The notes under the pieces: generated by a model
The model's database searches: none
Told to the model about the DNA's origin: nothing
The model's input: the letters and a program-made list of their open reading frames with translations, nothing else
Shown: positions 1 through 7,323 of the stretch, piece by piece
Layout of the letters: each line of letters starts with the position of its first letter
Numbering within the stretch: position 1 is the stretch's first letter
Source: a bacterium
Lineage (GTDB): Bacteria > SZUA-182 > SZUA-191 > JAJRXT01
Length of the DNA: 8,417 nucleotides
NCBI GenBank assembly: GCA_024277605.1
Contig: JAJRUU010000126.1
Location: forward strand, 1 to 8,417
Direction: 5' to 3'
Program-made: the position numbers and the translations under genes

Positions 1-37
1 CCCGGATAACTCCAGAAAATCAATCCGTTTTATAGAC

Positions 38-43
38 AGGAGG
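38..43 (+). promoter_or_regulatory. Strong Shine-Dalgarno AGGAGG ahead of the first gene, oddly placed
   Basis: A perfect AGGAGG lies 22 bases before the ATG at 66, too far to serve it normally. A GTG at 46 is too close and in another frame, giving only GTG-TCA-TAG. An in-frame ATA at 51 has ideal spacing (7 bases) but would be a very rare start codon. The site may serve an ATA start or a short leader, or it may be chance. Confidence 0.4.
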
Positions 44-65
44 GCGTGTCATAGCAAAGTGTAAT

Positions 66-1532
66 ATGAACATTGGTCTGCTGGAGCCTTCCTGGCAGGA
101 AATAAAAGCTGCCGCAAGGCAAAACAGGCTGCTGACCATGGAGATAGAGTTTAGCCGCCGCTGTAATTTTAACTGTGTCTACTGCTATTTAGATGATGAG
201 CATCGTTATGCTGAGGAGCTGACTGAGGCGGAATTCCGCCGGGTAATCCTGCAAGCCAAGGATTTGGGAGCCAGGACTATCATCGTCCTTGGCGGGGAGC
301 CTATGTTATACCCACATATCATGGATATGCTGCGGTTTATGAAACAGCAGGGGTTGAATGTCAGGCTTTTTACCAACGGTACCGACATAGACGGCTCCAT
401 GGCACGCAGACTGTTGGATTATGGGGTTTTCGGGGTGCTGAAGATGAATACCTTTGATGAAAAAATTCAGGATATGCTCTCCGGTAAAAAGGGGGCTTAC
501 CGGCAAATACAGACAGCCTTTAAAAACTTAAAAGAAGTCGGGTATCCTACCGAAAAACAGCTTCTGGGAATTAGTACGATTATCTGCAGCCAAAACATAG
601 ATGAGCTTATTGATATGTGGCAGTGGCTCAAGGATCAAGCTATTATTCCTTATTTTGAGATCATTACCCCTCAAGGAAAAGCTAAAGACAATTATTCCTT
701 AGCGGTTGATGCGCAACGGATTCGGGAGCTATTCTATCAGATACTGGAAATTGACCGCCACAAATATGGCCACGATTGGAGACCCCAGCCCCCCTTGTTG
801 GGGAGGGAGTGCCTGCGACAGCTATACTCATGCCTGGTGAATGCTTACGGGGAGGTGCAGCCGTGTGTGGGGATCAGCATGCCGGTGGGTAATGTCAGAG
901 AGCAGAAACTAAGTGAGATTGTTAGAGATAGCGAGGTCATTCAAGAACTCAAGAATTATAGAAAAAACTTAAAAGGCCCCTGCCGGGAATGTGAGAAACT
1001 GGAAAGGTGCTATGGCTGCCGGGGAGTAGCCTATCAAGTGACCGGGGATTATCTGGCTTCAGACCCATCATGCTGGATGAACGCCGCTAAACTTGACCAT
1101 ATTATCCAGCTACCCCTTGATGCCGATAAACTTGTGCCCCACAAGCCGCCAATGCGCATGGTGGATAAATTAGTAGCGGTCAGGGAAAAAACATCTGCGA
1201 CCGAGGTGACTATTTCAAAGGATACAATATTTGTGGGGCCTGATGGAATGCTTGACGAGGTGGCTTACCTTGAAATTATTGCTCAGTCGATGGCTGCGCT
1301 TAAGGGTTTTAAAAATTTAAAAGACAAAACCCCGCTGGAAGGCTCCTTGCTGGGGGCCAGGAAAATTAAAATTTACGGTACGGCCAGGGTGGGTGATACA
1401 CTGCGGGCCTCTCTTTATAAAATTTGCGATTATGGTGAACTGGGGGTTATAAGGGGTGAGGTTTACAAGGGCGAACAGCTGCTTGCCGAAGGCGAGATAA
1501 CGGTCTGGCATAAAAGGGATGCAGTAGCATGA
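66..1532 (+). CDS. Radical SAM/SPASM protein fused to a C-terminal hotdog (ApeP-like) 3-hydroxyacyl-ACP dehydratase domain
   Basis: This is a two-domain protein of 488 residues. The N-terminal part is a radical SAM enzyme with the CxxxCxxC cluster motif at Cys33, Cys37 and Cys40, followed by the glycine-rich VLGGEPML stretch that contacts SAM. Residues about 249-336 form a SPASM domain for extra Fe-S clusters: Cys249-x12-Gly-x4-Cys267, then Cys306-x2-Cys309-x5-Cys315-x2-Cys318, then Cys336. From about residue 340 the protein becomes a hotdog dehydratase of the type found in aryl-polyene clusters, with PHKPPMRMVDKL (His359 the likely catalytic base), AQSMAALKG and a GLR-like GARKIKI strand. 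The fusion ties radical chemistry directly to polyketide or fatty-acyl chain processing; the substrate cannot be told from sequence. Its TGA overlaps the ATG of the LolA-like gene. The ATG at 66 has no good ribosome binding site, so the start is less certain than the domains. Confidence 0.9.
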   Translation: MNIGLLEPSWQEIKAAARQNRLLTMEIEFSRRCNFNCVYCYLDDEHRYAEELTEAEFRRVILQAKDLGARTIIVLGGEPMLYPHIMDMLRFMKQQGLNVRLFTNGTDIDGSMARRLLDYGVFGVLKMNTFDEKIQDMLSGKKGAYRQIQTAFKNLKEVGYPTEKQLLGISTIICSQNIDELIDMWQWLKDQAIIPYFEIITPQGKAKDNYSLAVDAQRIRELFYQILEIDRHKYGHDWRPQPPLLGRECLRQLYSCLVNAYGEVQPCVGISMPVGNVREQKLSEIVRDSEVIQELKNYRKNLKGPCRECEKLERCYGCRGVAYQVTGDYLASDPSCWMNAAKLDHIIQLPLDADKLVPHKPPMRMVDKLVAVREKTSATEVTISKDTIFVGPDGMLDEVAYLEIIAQSMAALKGFKNLKDKTPLEGSLLGARKIKIYGTARVGDTLRASLYKICDYGELGVIRGEVYKGEQLLAEGEITVWHKRDAVA

Positions 1533-2209
1533 AAAGCGGAAAATGGTTATTTTATTTAGCGGTTTTTTTGGTGAGCGGCTTGTTGTTTGACAATACATCG
1601 GCGGCACAGGCGGAAACGGCAAAAATAAATCAACCCCATGCGGTGGTTGATTTTTTACAACAGTTGGAGGCAAAGACAGCTGATTTTAACAGCTTACAGG
1701 CGGAGTTCATTCAAGAAAAGGAATTAGCGGCATTTCAAAACAAGCTGGTAATTAAGGGTCGGCTTTACCTGCTAAAACCGGCCAGGATTGCCTGGCATGT
1801 TGATGCACCCCTTAAATACTCCGTGATTATTACAGATAAGGCTCTGAAGCAGTGGGATGAGGATACCGATCAGGTGCAGGAAATCTCTTTTGCTGAAAAC
1901 CCGGTCATACGCACGATGTTCGATTATTTGAACGGCTGGTTTAAGGGGAACTATTCCTCTTTTTTGAAGGATTATGAGGTGCATATCTTAAAGCGAAAGC
2001 CGGCCATGCTTGAATTTGTGCCTAAGCCGGAATCGTTGACTAAAAAGTTTGTACAAAGCATTACAATTGGTTTTTTAGAAGATGAAAGCTATTTAAAGTG
2101 GATAAAAATTCAGGATGTAAGTGGTGACAAAACAACTATTTATATGGAAAACACTGTGTTTGATGCACCTATCGATAGTGCGATGTGGGAGTGCCGCCGG
2201 TCAGAATAA
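1529..2209 (+). CDS. LolA-like outer-membrane lipoprotein/lipid carrier, secreted
   Basis: The protein has 226 residues and a clear Sec signal peptide: a basic start (MKSGKW), a hydrophobic core over residues 7-20 and a likely cleavage after AQA (residues 26-28). The mature part reads as a LolA-type half-barrel: FNSLQAEFIQEKEL near the start, GRLYLLKPARIAWHVDAP as the conserved strand region, then an ITDKALKQWDEDTDQ segment. LolA proteins carry lipidated cargo across the periplasm; the versions in aryl-polyene clusters are thought to help place the polyene lipid in the outer membrane. The cluster setting next to an MMPL exporter and a lipoprotein supports the specialised role rather than housekeeping LolA. 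The ATG overlaps the TGA of the preceding gene (ATGA), so it is probably translationally coupled. It ends in TAA. Confidence 0.85.
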   Translation: MKSGKWLFYLAVFLVSGLLFDNTSAAQAETAKINQPHAVVDFLQQLEAKTADFNSLQAEFIQEKELAAFQNKLVIKGRLYLLKPARIAWHVDAPLKYSVIITDKALKQWDEDTDQVQEISFAENPVIRTMFDYLNGWFKGNYSSFLKDYEVHILKRKPAMLEFVPKPESLTKKFVQSITIGFLEDESYLKWIKIQDVSGDKTTIYMENTVFDAPIDSAMWECRRSE

Positions 2210-2232
2210 TCCGTCGTTTTGGGAATAGATAG

Positions 2233-4632
2233 GTGTTAGATAAATATTTTGGGCTCATCTATAATTTTATTAAGAATAATAGCCGCTTAAGCCTTTGTGT
2301 TATCGGGCTGTTAAATATTATTGCCATTGGCGGACTTTTCGGGGTTCGCTTCGATGATAATATTGAATTAATGCTGCCTGCTGATAAGGATATATCCCGC
2401 AGCATTAATTTCTTAAGGGATTCCAACCTTTCTAATCGAGTAGTAATCTCTTTGTCGCTAACCGCTGCGGACAAAGACAAAAAAGACTTACTGCTGGCCG
2501 TTGATCAACTGGCGGCTCACCTGGACCACTCTCTGTTTAGTGAGATCGTGGTGGGCATGTCTGCGCCCGAAATGACGAAAAGCATGGATTTCCTTGTGGA
2601 GCATACCCCTCAAATATTTTCCGCAAAAGATTTAGCTTATATAGACACTCAAATTAATTCCAAAAGTATTTCGGAGAGGCTAGGGAATATTTATCGCCAA
2701 ATATTGAAGCCGGGCGGTATTTTCGTGAATAAAATGGTGCGTAGCGATCCCCTTGGTTTAAATCTGCTGGCGCTTGATAAGCTAAAAGCGTTATCCGCTC
2801 ACATGGGATATAATATTAACGTTGAGGATGGGCATTTTATCAGTAAAGATGGCCGACATGCCATGCTGATAGCTAAAACCCCGGTTCAAGTTACCGATAT
2901 TTTGGGCGCTGAAAAACTATTTAGCGCTTTGGATAAACAATTCAAACAATTGCCGGATTATATATCTGCCAGCGTAATAAGTGGGCACTCCCACACCTTA
3001 AGCAATAAAAAAGGAATGAGTCGCGATATTTTGCTGACCAGCGTAATTACTTCCATTGCCTTCTTGACGTTATTCGTGGTTATCTTAAAAGATGTCAGCT
3101 CAATCCTGATATTTTTAATTCCGCTGTCTGCGGTTATTTTGTCGATTAATCTGTACTATTTGTTTTGGGGGAAGCTTTCTTATTCGGTGGTAGGGTTAGG
3201 TGCGGTGCTGGCCGGTATCTCGGTGGATTATGCAATCCACGTATATATTGCCGTAAGATTGGGAAAGGATGCATTTGACTCGGTTAAGCAGGTACGGTTA
3301 CCTGTATTTGCCGGGGCAGTAACCACAATTGCGCTGTTTATCGCCTTTTTCTCCTCTGAGATTAAGGGTTATCATCAACTGGCTGCTTTTTCCATCTTAG
3401 CCATCGTTTTAGCCTTTATTTATTCTTTGTTTGTGCTGCCTCATTTTTTACCGGCAAACAAAGGCTTTGCCGGTTTAGAAAAACTGGGTATAATAAGCGG
3501 CTTTAAATGCTCAAGCAACCTCAGTGTGATCGTCTGGGCATTGTTGACGCTGGTATTTCTGGCGCTTTCTTTTCGGGTTAAATTAGACAGTGACATCAAG
3601 AAACTTGATGGTACTGATGCTAAAATATTACAGGAGGAAGCACGATTCCAAAGTATTTGGGGCCAAAAGCGGATGGGTATATTTGTGACTACCGGTGATA
3701 GTTATGAAGCAGCACTCGAGTTAAATGATATAATTTACAAACAGGCCATAAATGCCATTGGGGTAGATAATTTTTCCAGTTTGTCGACGTTGTGGCCTTC
3801 TGAGAAAACCAGGCAGGAAAATGCAGCCCGCTGGAAGCAATTCTGGCAGGCAGGCCGGGCAGAAAAGTTGAGAAACTGGCTTGAAATTGAGGGGCTGAAA
3901 TATCAATTAGCTAAAGACGCCTTTTCCCCATTTTTTGATAAGCTATATGAATATAAAGCAGCCACTCTACCTGATGATCCTACGAACAGTGGTTTCCTGA
4001 CTAAACTAAAAGAACGCTTCGTCCAGCGACAAGGTGACAAATACCGGGCGCTCTCCTTTTTCCCTGAAGACAAAGAGTCTGTTGCGGCCTTGTTAGATTT
4101 GAGTCGGCTGTATCCCGATACATTTTTGGTGTCCGGTATAGCCTTATCCGACTCAATATCTGCGGGGGTTTACAGAAATATTGAGCGGATGCTGCCGGTT
4201 GCCGTAATTTTACTGGTTTTATTAACCTATCTATGTCTGCAGAATATCAGGGGAACCATAATAGCCCTGGTTCCGGTGGCTACCAGTATGGTATGGCTTT
4301 TCGGTCTGATGACACTGTTTGATCTTTCATTAAATGGGGCAAATTTGATTGCCTGCGTTATTCTGTCGGGGCTTTGTGCGGATTATGGGATATTTATGGT
4401 CTATGAATTTAGGGGTGATTTAGACATTGGCACCGATCTGGCAGTGGCTTTGGCGGCGCTGACCACGATTATCGGGGCCGGATCTCTGGTATTTGCCAAA
4501 CATCCGGCGCTGTTTTCTGTGGGGATAACCATGTTTATTGGGATAAGTACGGGATATATGGCTTCGGTGTTTGTGGTGCCACAATTGTGCGCCATTTTTT
4601 TGCCCCCGGGAAAGAAAATAAAATTGCTATGA
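2233..4632 (+). CDS. MMPL/RND-superfamily lipid exporter
   Basis: This 799-residue membrane protein has the duplicated RND layout. TM1 (about 19-38) is followed by a large extracytoplasmic loop (about 40-264) and five helices (about 265-407). TM7 (about 430-450) is followed by a second loop (about 451-651) and five more helices (about 652-790). Each half carries the motif typical of proton-driven transporters in the fourth helix of the bundle: GISVDYAIHVY with Asp332 and GLCADYGIFMVYEF with Asp717. Homologous exporters sit in aryl-polyene and hopanoid clusters and are thought to move lipids from the inner membrane towards the periplasm. The GTG at 2233 is the best start, because the hydrophobic N-terminus begins shortly after and the preceding codon in frame is TAG. 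The ribosome binding site is weak. The TGA overlaps the ATG of the lipoprotein gene. Confidence 0.92.
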   Translation: MLDKYFGLIYNFIKNNSRLSLCVIGLLNIIAIGGLFGVRFDDNIELMLPADKDISRSINFLRDSNLSNRVVISLSLTAADKDKKDLLLAVDQLAAHLDHSLFSEIVVGMSAPEMTKSMDFLVEHTPQIFSAKDLAYIDTQINSKSISERLGNIYRQILKPGGIFVNKMVRSDPLGLNLLALDKLKALSAHMGYNINVEDGHFISKDGRHAMLIAKTPVQVTDILGAEKLFSALDKQFKQLPDYISASVISGHSHTLSNKKGMSRDILLTSVITSIAFLTLFVVILKDVSSILIFLIPLSAVILSINLYYLFWGKLSYSVVGLGAVLAGISVDYAIHVYIAVRLGKDAFDSVKQVRLPVFAGAVTTIALFIAFFSSEIKGYHQLAAFSILAIVLAFIYSLFVLPHFLPANKGFAGLEKLGIISGFKCSSNLSVIVWALLTLVFLALSFRVKLDSDIKKLDGTDAKILQEEARFQSIWGQKRMGIFVTTGDSYEAALELNDIIYKQAINAIGVDNFSSLSTLWPSEKTRQENAARWKQFWQAGRAEKLRNWLEIEGLKYQLAKDAFSPFFDKLYEYKAATLPDDPTNSGFLTKLKERFVQRQGDKYRALSFFPEDKESVAALLDLSRLYPDTFLVSGIALSDSISAGVYRNIERMLPVAVILLVLLTYLCLQNIRGTIIALVPVATSMVWLFGLMTLFDLSLNGANLIACVILSGLCADYGIFMVYEFRGDLDIGTDLAVALAALTTIIGAGSLVFAKHPALFSVGITMFIGISTGYMASVFVVPQLCAIFLPPGKKIKLL

Positions 4633-5306
4633 AACACCGCTATCTGGTGGGGATATGGATATTATGCCTTATTATATCAGGCTGTAGTAGTATCCCTTTT
4701 AAGAAGACCGTCTACATGCCTTTGGGACAAGTTGACCCCGCATTTGTTTTGAAACGCTTTGAAGCGGGGATCCCGGAAAAAATTAATTTGCTAAACAGTA
4801 TAGTTTTTGAATATAATTGGCAGGAATTCCTGGGTATTGGGCAGATAGCGATAAACACCGAGAAAGAAACCTTTATGCTGGTTTGCTTAAACCCGATGGG
4901 AATGAAGCTGTTTGAATTATCCGGTGATAAAGACAGCACTGAGCGCCGGTTTGTCATGGAGATGTTAGCCAAAAAGGGTGATTTAGCTGAAGCGGTTGGG
5001 GTGGATATCCGGCGCATATACTTTGATTTAGTCCCGCTGCCGGATGCGGAAATAATTAAAAACAAGTATGAAATTATTTTTAAACAAACCTCCGGTAATG
5101 GCCGCCTGGAGTACGTTTTTGCCGGGGTTGACGGCTATCTGGTAAAAAAGAAATACTATGAAAATAAGCGCCCGCTGTGGGAGGTTTCTTATTATGAGTA
5201 TCAGCTGAAAAACGGGAAGCTGTATCCGCAGGGGATTATTTTAAAAAATTTCAAATACGACTATCGTCTGATCATAAGGCTGAAAGAGATACAACTAAAT
5301 GAGTAA
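4629..5306 (+). CDS. Lipoprotein, DUF3261-like, of aryl-polyene-type clusters
   Basis: I chose the ATG at 4629, which overlaps the exporter's TGA, over an in-frame ATG 42 bases upstream. Only the shorter form starts with a clean lipoprotein signal: MKHR, a hydrophobic stretch over residues 5-16, and the lipobox ISGC with lipidated Cys19. The protein has 225 residues and no further membrane segment. The rest is rich in alternating beta-type strands (IVFEYNWQEFLGIGQIAI, MLVCLNPMGMKLFELSGD, RLEYVFAGVDGYLVKKKYYE), like the DUF3261 family, which recurs beside LolA-like and MMPL genes in aryl-polyene clusters. A role in passing the lipid product to the outer membrane is inferred from this setting. 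The last 8 bases overlap the next gene. The lipoprotein call is firm; the DUF3261 assignment is probable. Confidence 0.8.
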   Translation: MKHRYLVGIWILCLIISGCSSIPFKKTVYMPLGQVDPAFVLKRFEAGIPEKINLLNSIVFEYNWQEFLGIGQIAINTEKETFMLVCLNPMGMKLFELSGDKDSTERRFVMEMLAKKGDLAEAVGVDIRRIYFDLVPLPDAEIIKNKYEIIFKQTSGNGRLEYVFAGVDGYLVKKKYYENKRPLWEVSYYEYQLKNGKLYPQGIILKNFKYDYRLIIRLKEIQLNE

Positions 5307-5685
5307 AATTAAGCAGGAAATCATTCGGCACATGTCCGGCCTGGAACTAACTGAAGCTAAAGACTTAGTTGCGCATTTTGTGTTTCCGGAAGATTTTATT
5401 GGGTTTCAGGGGCATTTTCCGCTTAAGAAAATATTGCCGGGGGTTTGCCAGATTCAGTGTGTTATGCTCATGCTGGAGCAGTGGGAAAAGCGCAAGCTGT
5501 GCTTAAGGGAGATTGTTCAGGCTAAATTTCTGTCCCCGGTTTCTCCATTAGAAAAAATAACCTGCGTATGCAGAAATATAAATACAGTCGGCGATGAGTT
5601 TTTATTAAATGCCTCCATTAATCGAGAAACACAAAAGGTGGCTGAATTAAAATTAAAGCTTTCTTTTGTCGTTGATACCCAATAG
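5299..5685 (+). CDS. Stand-alone hotdog 3-hydroxyacyl-ACP dehydratase (FabZ/ApeI-like)
   Basis: The 128-residue protein is a single hotdog domain of the FabZ/ApeI kind. The core motif is FIGFQGHFPLKKILPGVCQI, in which His39 corresponds to the catalytic His of FabZ. Fourteen residues further on, where FabZ has its catalytic Glu, this protein has Gln53 (GVCQIQ), which may change or weaken the activity. The family dehydrates 3-hydroxyacyl-ACP to the trans-2-enoyl product; in a polyene pathway it would create a conjugated double bond each cycle. The start ATG overlaps the end of the lipoprotein gene by 8 bases. The gene appears to stop at TAG (5683-5685), but the frame then reads TCG, TAG, AGC, GCT, TAA, so if TAG is sense here the real end is 5700 and the protein gains six residues. 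Confidence 0.87.
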   Translation: MSKIKQEIIRHMSGLELTEAKDLVAHFVFPEDFIGFQGHFPLKKILPGVCQIQCVMLMLEQWEKRKLCLREIVQAKFLSPVSPLEKITCVCRNINTVGDEFLLNASINRETQKVAELKLKLSFVVDTQ

Positions 5686-5700
5686 TCGTAGAGCGCTTAA
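5683..5700 (+). other. Tandem in-frame TAG-TCG-TAG-AGC-GCT-TAA at the end of the dehydratase gene
   Basis: This is the only gene in the window that seems to end in TAG, and the frame contains a second TAG and a TAA within 18 bases. It looks like either a fail-safe stop array or a TAA-terminated gene with two sense TAG codons near its end. It matters because two other TAGs lie inside conserved genes here. It also sits just before the ATG at 5709 of the thioesterase. Confidence 0.6.
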
Positions 5701-5708
5701 TAATTATA

Positions 5709-6179
5709 ATGTCACGGAAGAAAAATATTTATTTTAAAAGACAAACAGAAGCGCCCGCTCCGATTGTTGTCTCTGTCGGCAGACGGGTTCATTTCAGCGA
5801 AGTCGATATTATGGGGATTGTCTGGTACGGCAGATATGCAGCTTATTTTGAGGAAGGCTCAGCCGAGATTGGCCGGTATTGCGGTTTATCGTACAAGGAC
5901 TTCCATGAGGCAAATTTGCGGGCGCTGATTGTCGAATGTCACATTGGCTATTATGCACCGCTTTACTTAGACGAAGAATTTACCATTAAGACACTTTTAG
6001 TATGGCATGCCGGATCGCGGATTAATACAGAGTACCAGTTGCTAAAGGGTGACGGCAAACTCGCTGCCAGTGGCTATACCGTGCGCTTGTTGACTGATGT
6101 CGGCGGCAGCGTTTGCGTTGTTTCTCCCCCATTACTGGACAATTGCCGCCTGAGATGGGAAGGGGGGGAGTTCTATTGA
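5709..6179 (+). CDS. Acyl-ACP/acyl-CoA thioesterase, 4HBT/YbgC-type hotdog
   Basis: The 156-residue protein has the signature of the 4-hydroxybenzoyl-CoA thioesterase / YbgC group: VHFSEVDIMGIVWYGRYAAYF, with Asp33 as the expected catalytic residue, followed by EGSAEIGRYCGLSY and the later strand ECHIGYYAPLYLDEEFTIKT. Such enzymes hydrolyse acyl thioesters, and aryl-polyene clusters often carry one, probably for release or editing of chains on the ACP. The first 20 or so residues are basic and not part of the usual domain, and the ATG at 5709 has no clear ribosome binding site, so coupling to the gene before it, or a later start, is possible. The TGA overlaps the TTG start of the ketosynthase gene (TTGA). 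Confidence 0.87.
   Translation: MSRKKNIYFKRQTEAPAPIVVSVGRRVHFSEVDIMGIVWYGRYAAYFEEGSAEIGRYCGLSYKDFHEANLRALIVECHIGYYAPLYLDEEFTIKTLLVWHAGSRINTEYQLLKGDGKLAASGYTVRLLTDVGGSVCVVSPPLLDNCRLRWEGGEFY
6161..6170 (+). promoter_or_regulatory. Purine-rich ribosome binding site for the ketosynthase gene
   Basis: The stretch AGGGGGGGAG ends five bases before TTG at 6176. It decides the start: the TTG fits this site and overlaps the TGA of the thioesterase, whereas the in-frame ATG at 6113 would lie deep inside the thioesterase gene and has no such site. Confidence 0.7.
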
Positions 6180-7312
6180 ACCGGGAAAAGGCAGTCGTAG
6201 TTGCCGCTGAGATGCTGACCGCTTATGGTTGGGGCGTGGCGGCTTGCTGGAACGGTATTTTATCCAAAAAAACGGCTATCTCCCGGCTAAGCCGTTTCAG
6301 CACACAAGCCTTTCAATCAGATTATGCCGCTACCATAAATGGCCTTAAATATCGCGGGCAGGATTCCCTGGCTATGCAGATGTTAAAACAGCTTTTCCAT
6401 AAAGCCGCCCCCCAAATCCCTGAAGACGCAAGGCTTATATTGGCAACCGCCAAGGGGGAAATAGACCTGCTGGAAAAACAACTGCTCGAAGGAAGCCATG
6501 ATTTTTCTGAATGCCGATTAGGGCGGCTGCTCGAGAAGCTGACCACTCTGGCAAGGGTTAAAGATGATGGAATGATTATTTCGGCGGCTTGCGCCTCTTC
6601 GACGGCGGCCTTGGCGGAGGCGGCCTCAATCATCCGCAGTCGGTAGGCCGACTGTGTAATCGTAGTTGCCTGTGATAGCGTTACGGAGTTTATTTTCTCA
6701 GGTTTTTCCTCATTAATGGCGCTGGACAAATTTTGTTCAAGACCCTTTGACCAGCGAAGAAGCGGGTTGAGCCTGGGCGAAGCGGCGGCGTTTGCGCTGA
6801 TAATGAGTGAAACAAGAGCCAAGCGGGAGCAAAGAGAAATCATGGGAGAGATAGCCGGTTGGGGATTAAGCAATGATGCGCATCACATGACCGGTCCCTC
6901 GCGCGATGGTAGCGGATTGGTAAACGCTATTGGGCAAGCGCTGCAATCAGCGAACGTAAGTCAGCGGGATATCGGTTCAATATCCGCCCATGGAACTGGC
7001 ACCGTTTACAACGATGCCATGGAGATGCAGGCTTTTGGCACGCTGTTTGAGGATGACATCTGCCCCGTCTATTCAATAAAAGGCGGCATCGGACATACCA
7101 TGGGGGCGGCAGGCCTTATTGATGCAATAATAGCCTTGCGCTCGTTAAAGGAAGGGCTTGTCCCGCCTACTATCAATCTTGAAAGTGTCGATGAGGCTGC
7201 CCAGGGTTGGGTTTCCGCTAATGAATGTTCCATGGTTAAAGATAAAATGGCCATTTCAACTAATTCCGGGTTTGGCGGGGTAAATGCCGCACTGGTTTTA
7301 GCTTCAGCATAA
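6176..7312 (+). CDS. Beta-ketoacyl-ACP synthase (KS), full length but interrupted by one in-frame TAG
   Basis: Read through the TAG, this is a 378-codon ketosynthase with the complete catalytic triad: Cys139 in SAACASSTAAL, His272 in SAHGTGTVYND and His307 in KGGIGHTMGAAG (Lys302). The closing NSGFGGVNAALVLA is also typical. It would extend an ACP-bound chain by two carbons per cycle. Codon 157 (6644-6646) is TAG, in the stretch IIRSR-TAG-ADCVIVVACDSV. In relatives this stretch reads IRxGxAD, so the TAG falls on a variable, usually polar position. There is no frameshift, and conservation is equally good on both sides. The second half begins with no ribosome binding site near its first ATG (6716), so split translation is unlikely. 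Options are sense decoding of TAG, suppression, a fresh nonsense mutation or a base error. The N-terminus is a little short for the family. The gene ends in TAA. Confidence 0.85.
6644..6646 (+). other. In-frame amber codon inside the ketosynthase
   Basis: TAG is codon 157, eighteen residues after the active-site Cys. The open frame continues for 221 further codons containing both catalytic histidines, so a stop here would give an inactive fragment. One base change would give CAG (Gln), GAG (Glu), AAG (Lys) or TGG (Trp). Confidence 0.9.
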
Positions 7313-7323
7313 TCGGGTAGCAT

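Noticed and set aside
1317..1673. A 118-codon ORF on the minus strand
   Set aside because: It overlaps the end of the radical SAM-dehydratase gene and the start of the LolA-like gene, both of which are clearly coding on the plus strand.
4587..4628. N-terminal extension of the lipoprotein
   Set aside because: It would bury the signal peptide behind 14 charged or polar residues; the ATG at 4629 gives a standard lipoprotein signal and ATGA coupling.
6113..6175. Upstream extension of the ketosynthase from an in-frame ATG
   Set aside because: It lies inside the thioesterase gene, and the purine-rich ribosome binding site at 6161-6170 points to TTG at 6176.
6322..6873. A 183-codon ORF on the minus strand
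   Set aside because: It lies wholly opposite the ketosynthase gene, has low-complexity Ser/Ala-rich content, and matches no family I know; the plus-strand frame holds conserved KS motifs.
6716..7312. A separate gene for the second half of the ketosynthase
   Set aside because: There is no ribosome binding site before the ATG at 6716, and KS-like sequence continues without break between the TAG and this ATG, so it is part of the same gene.
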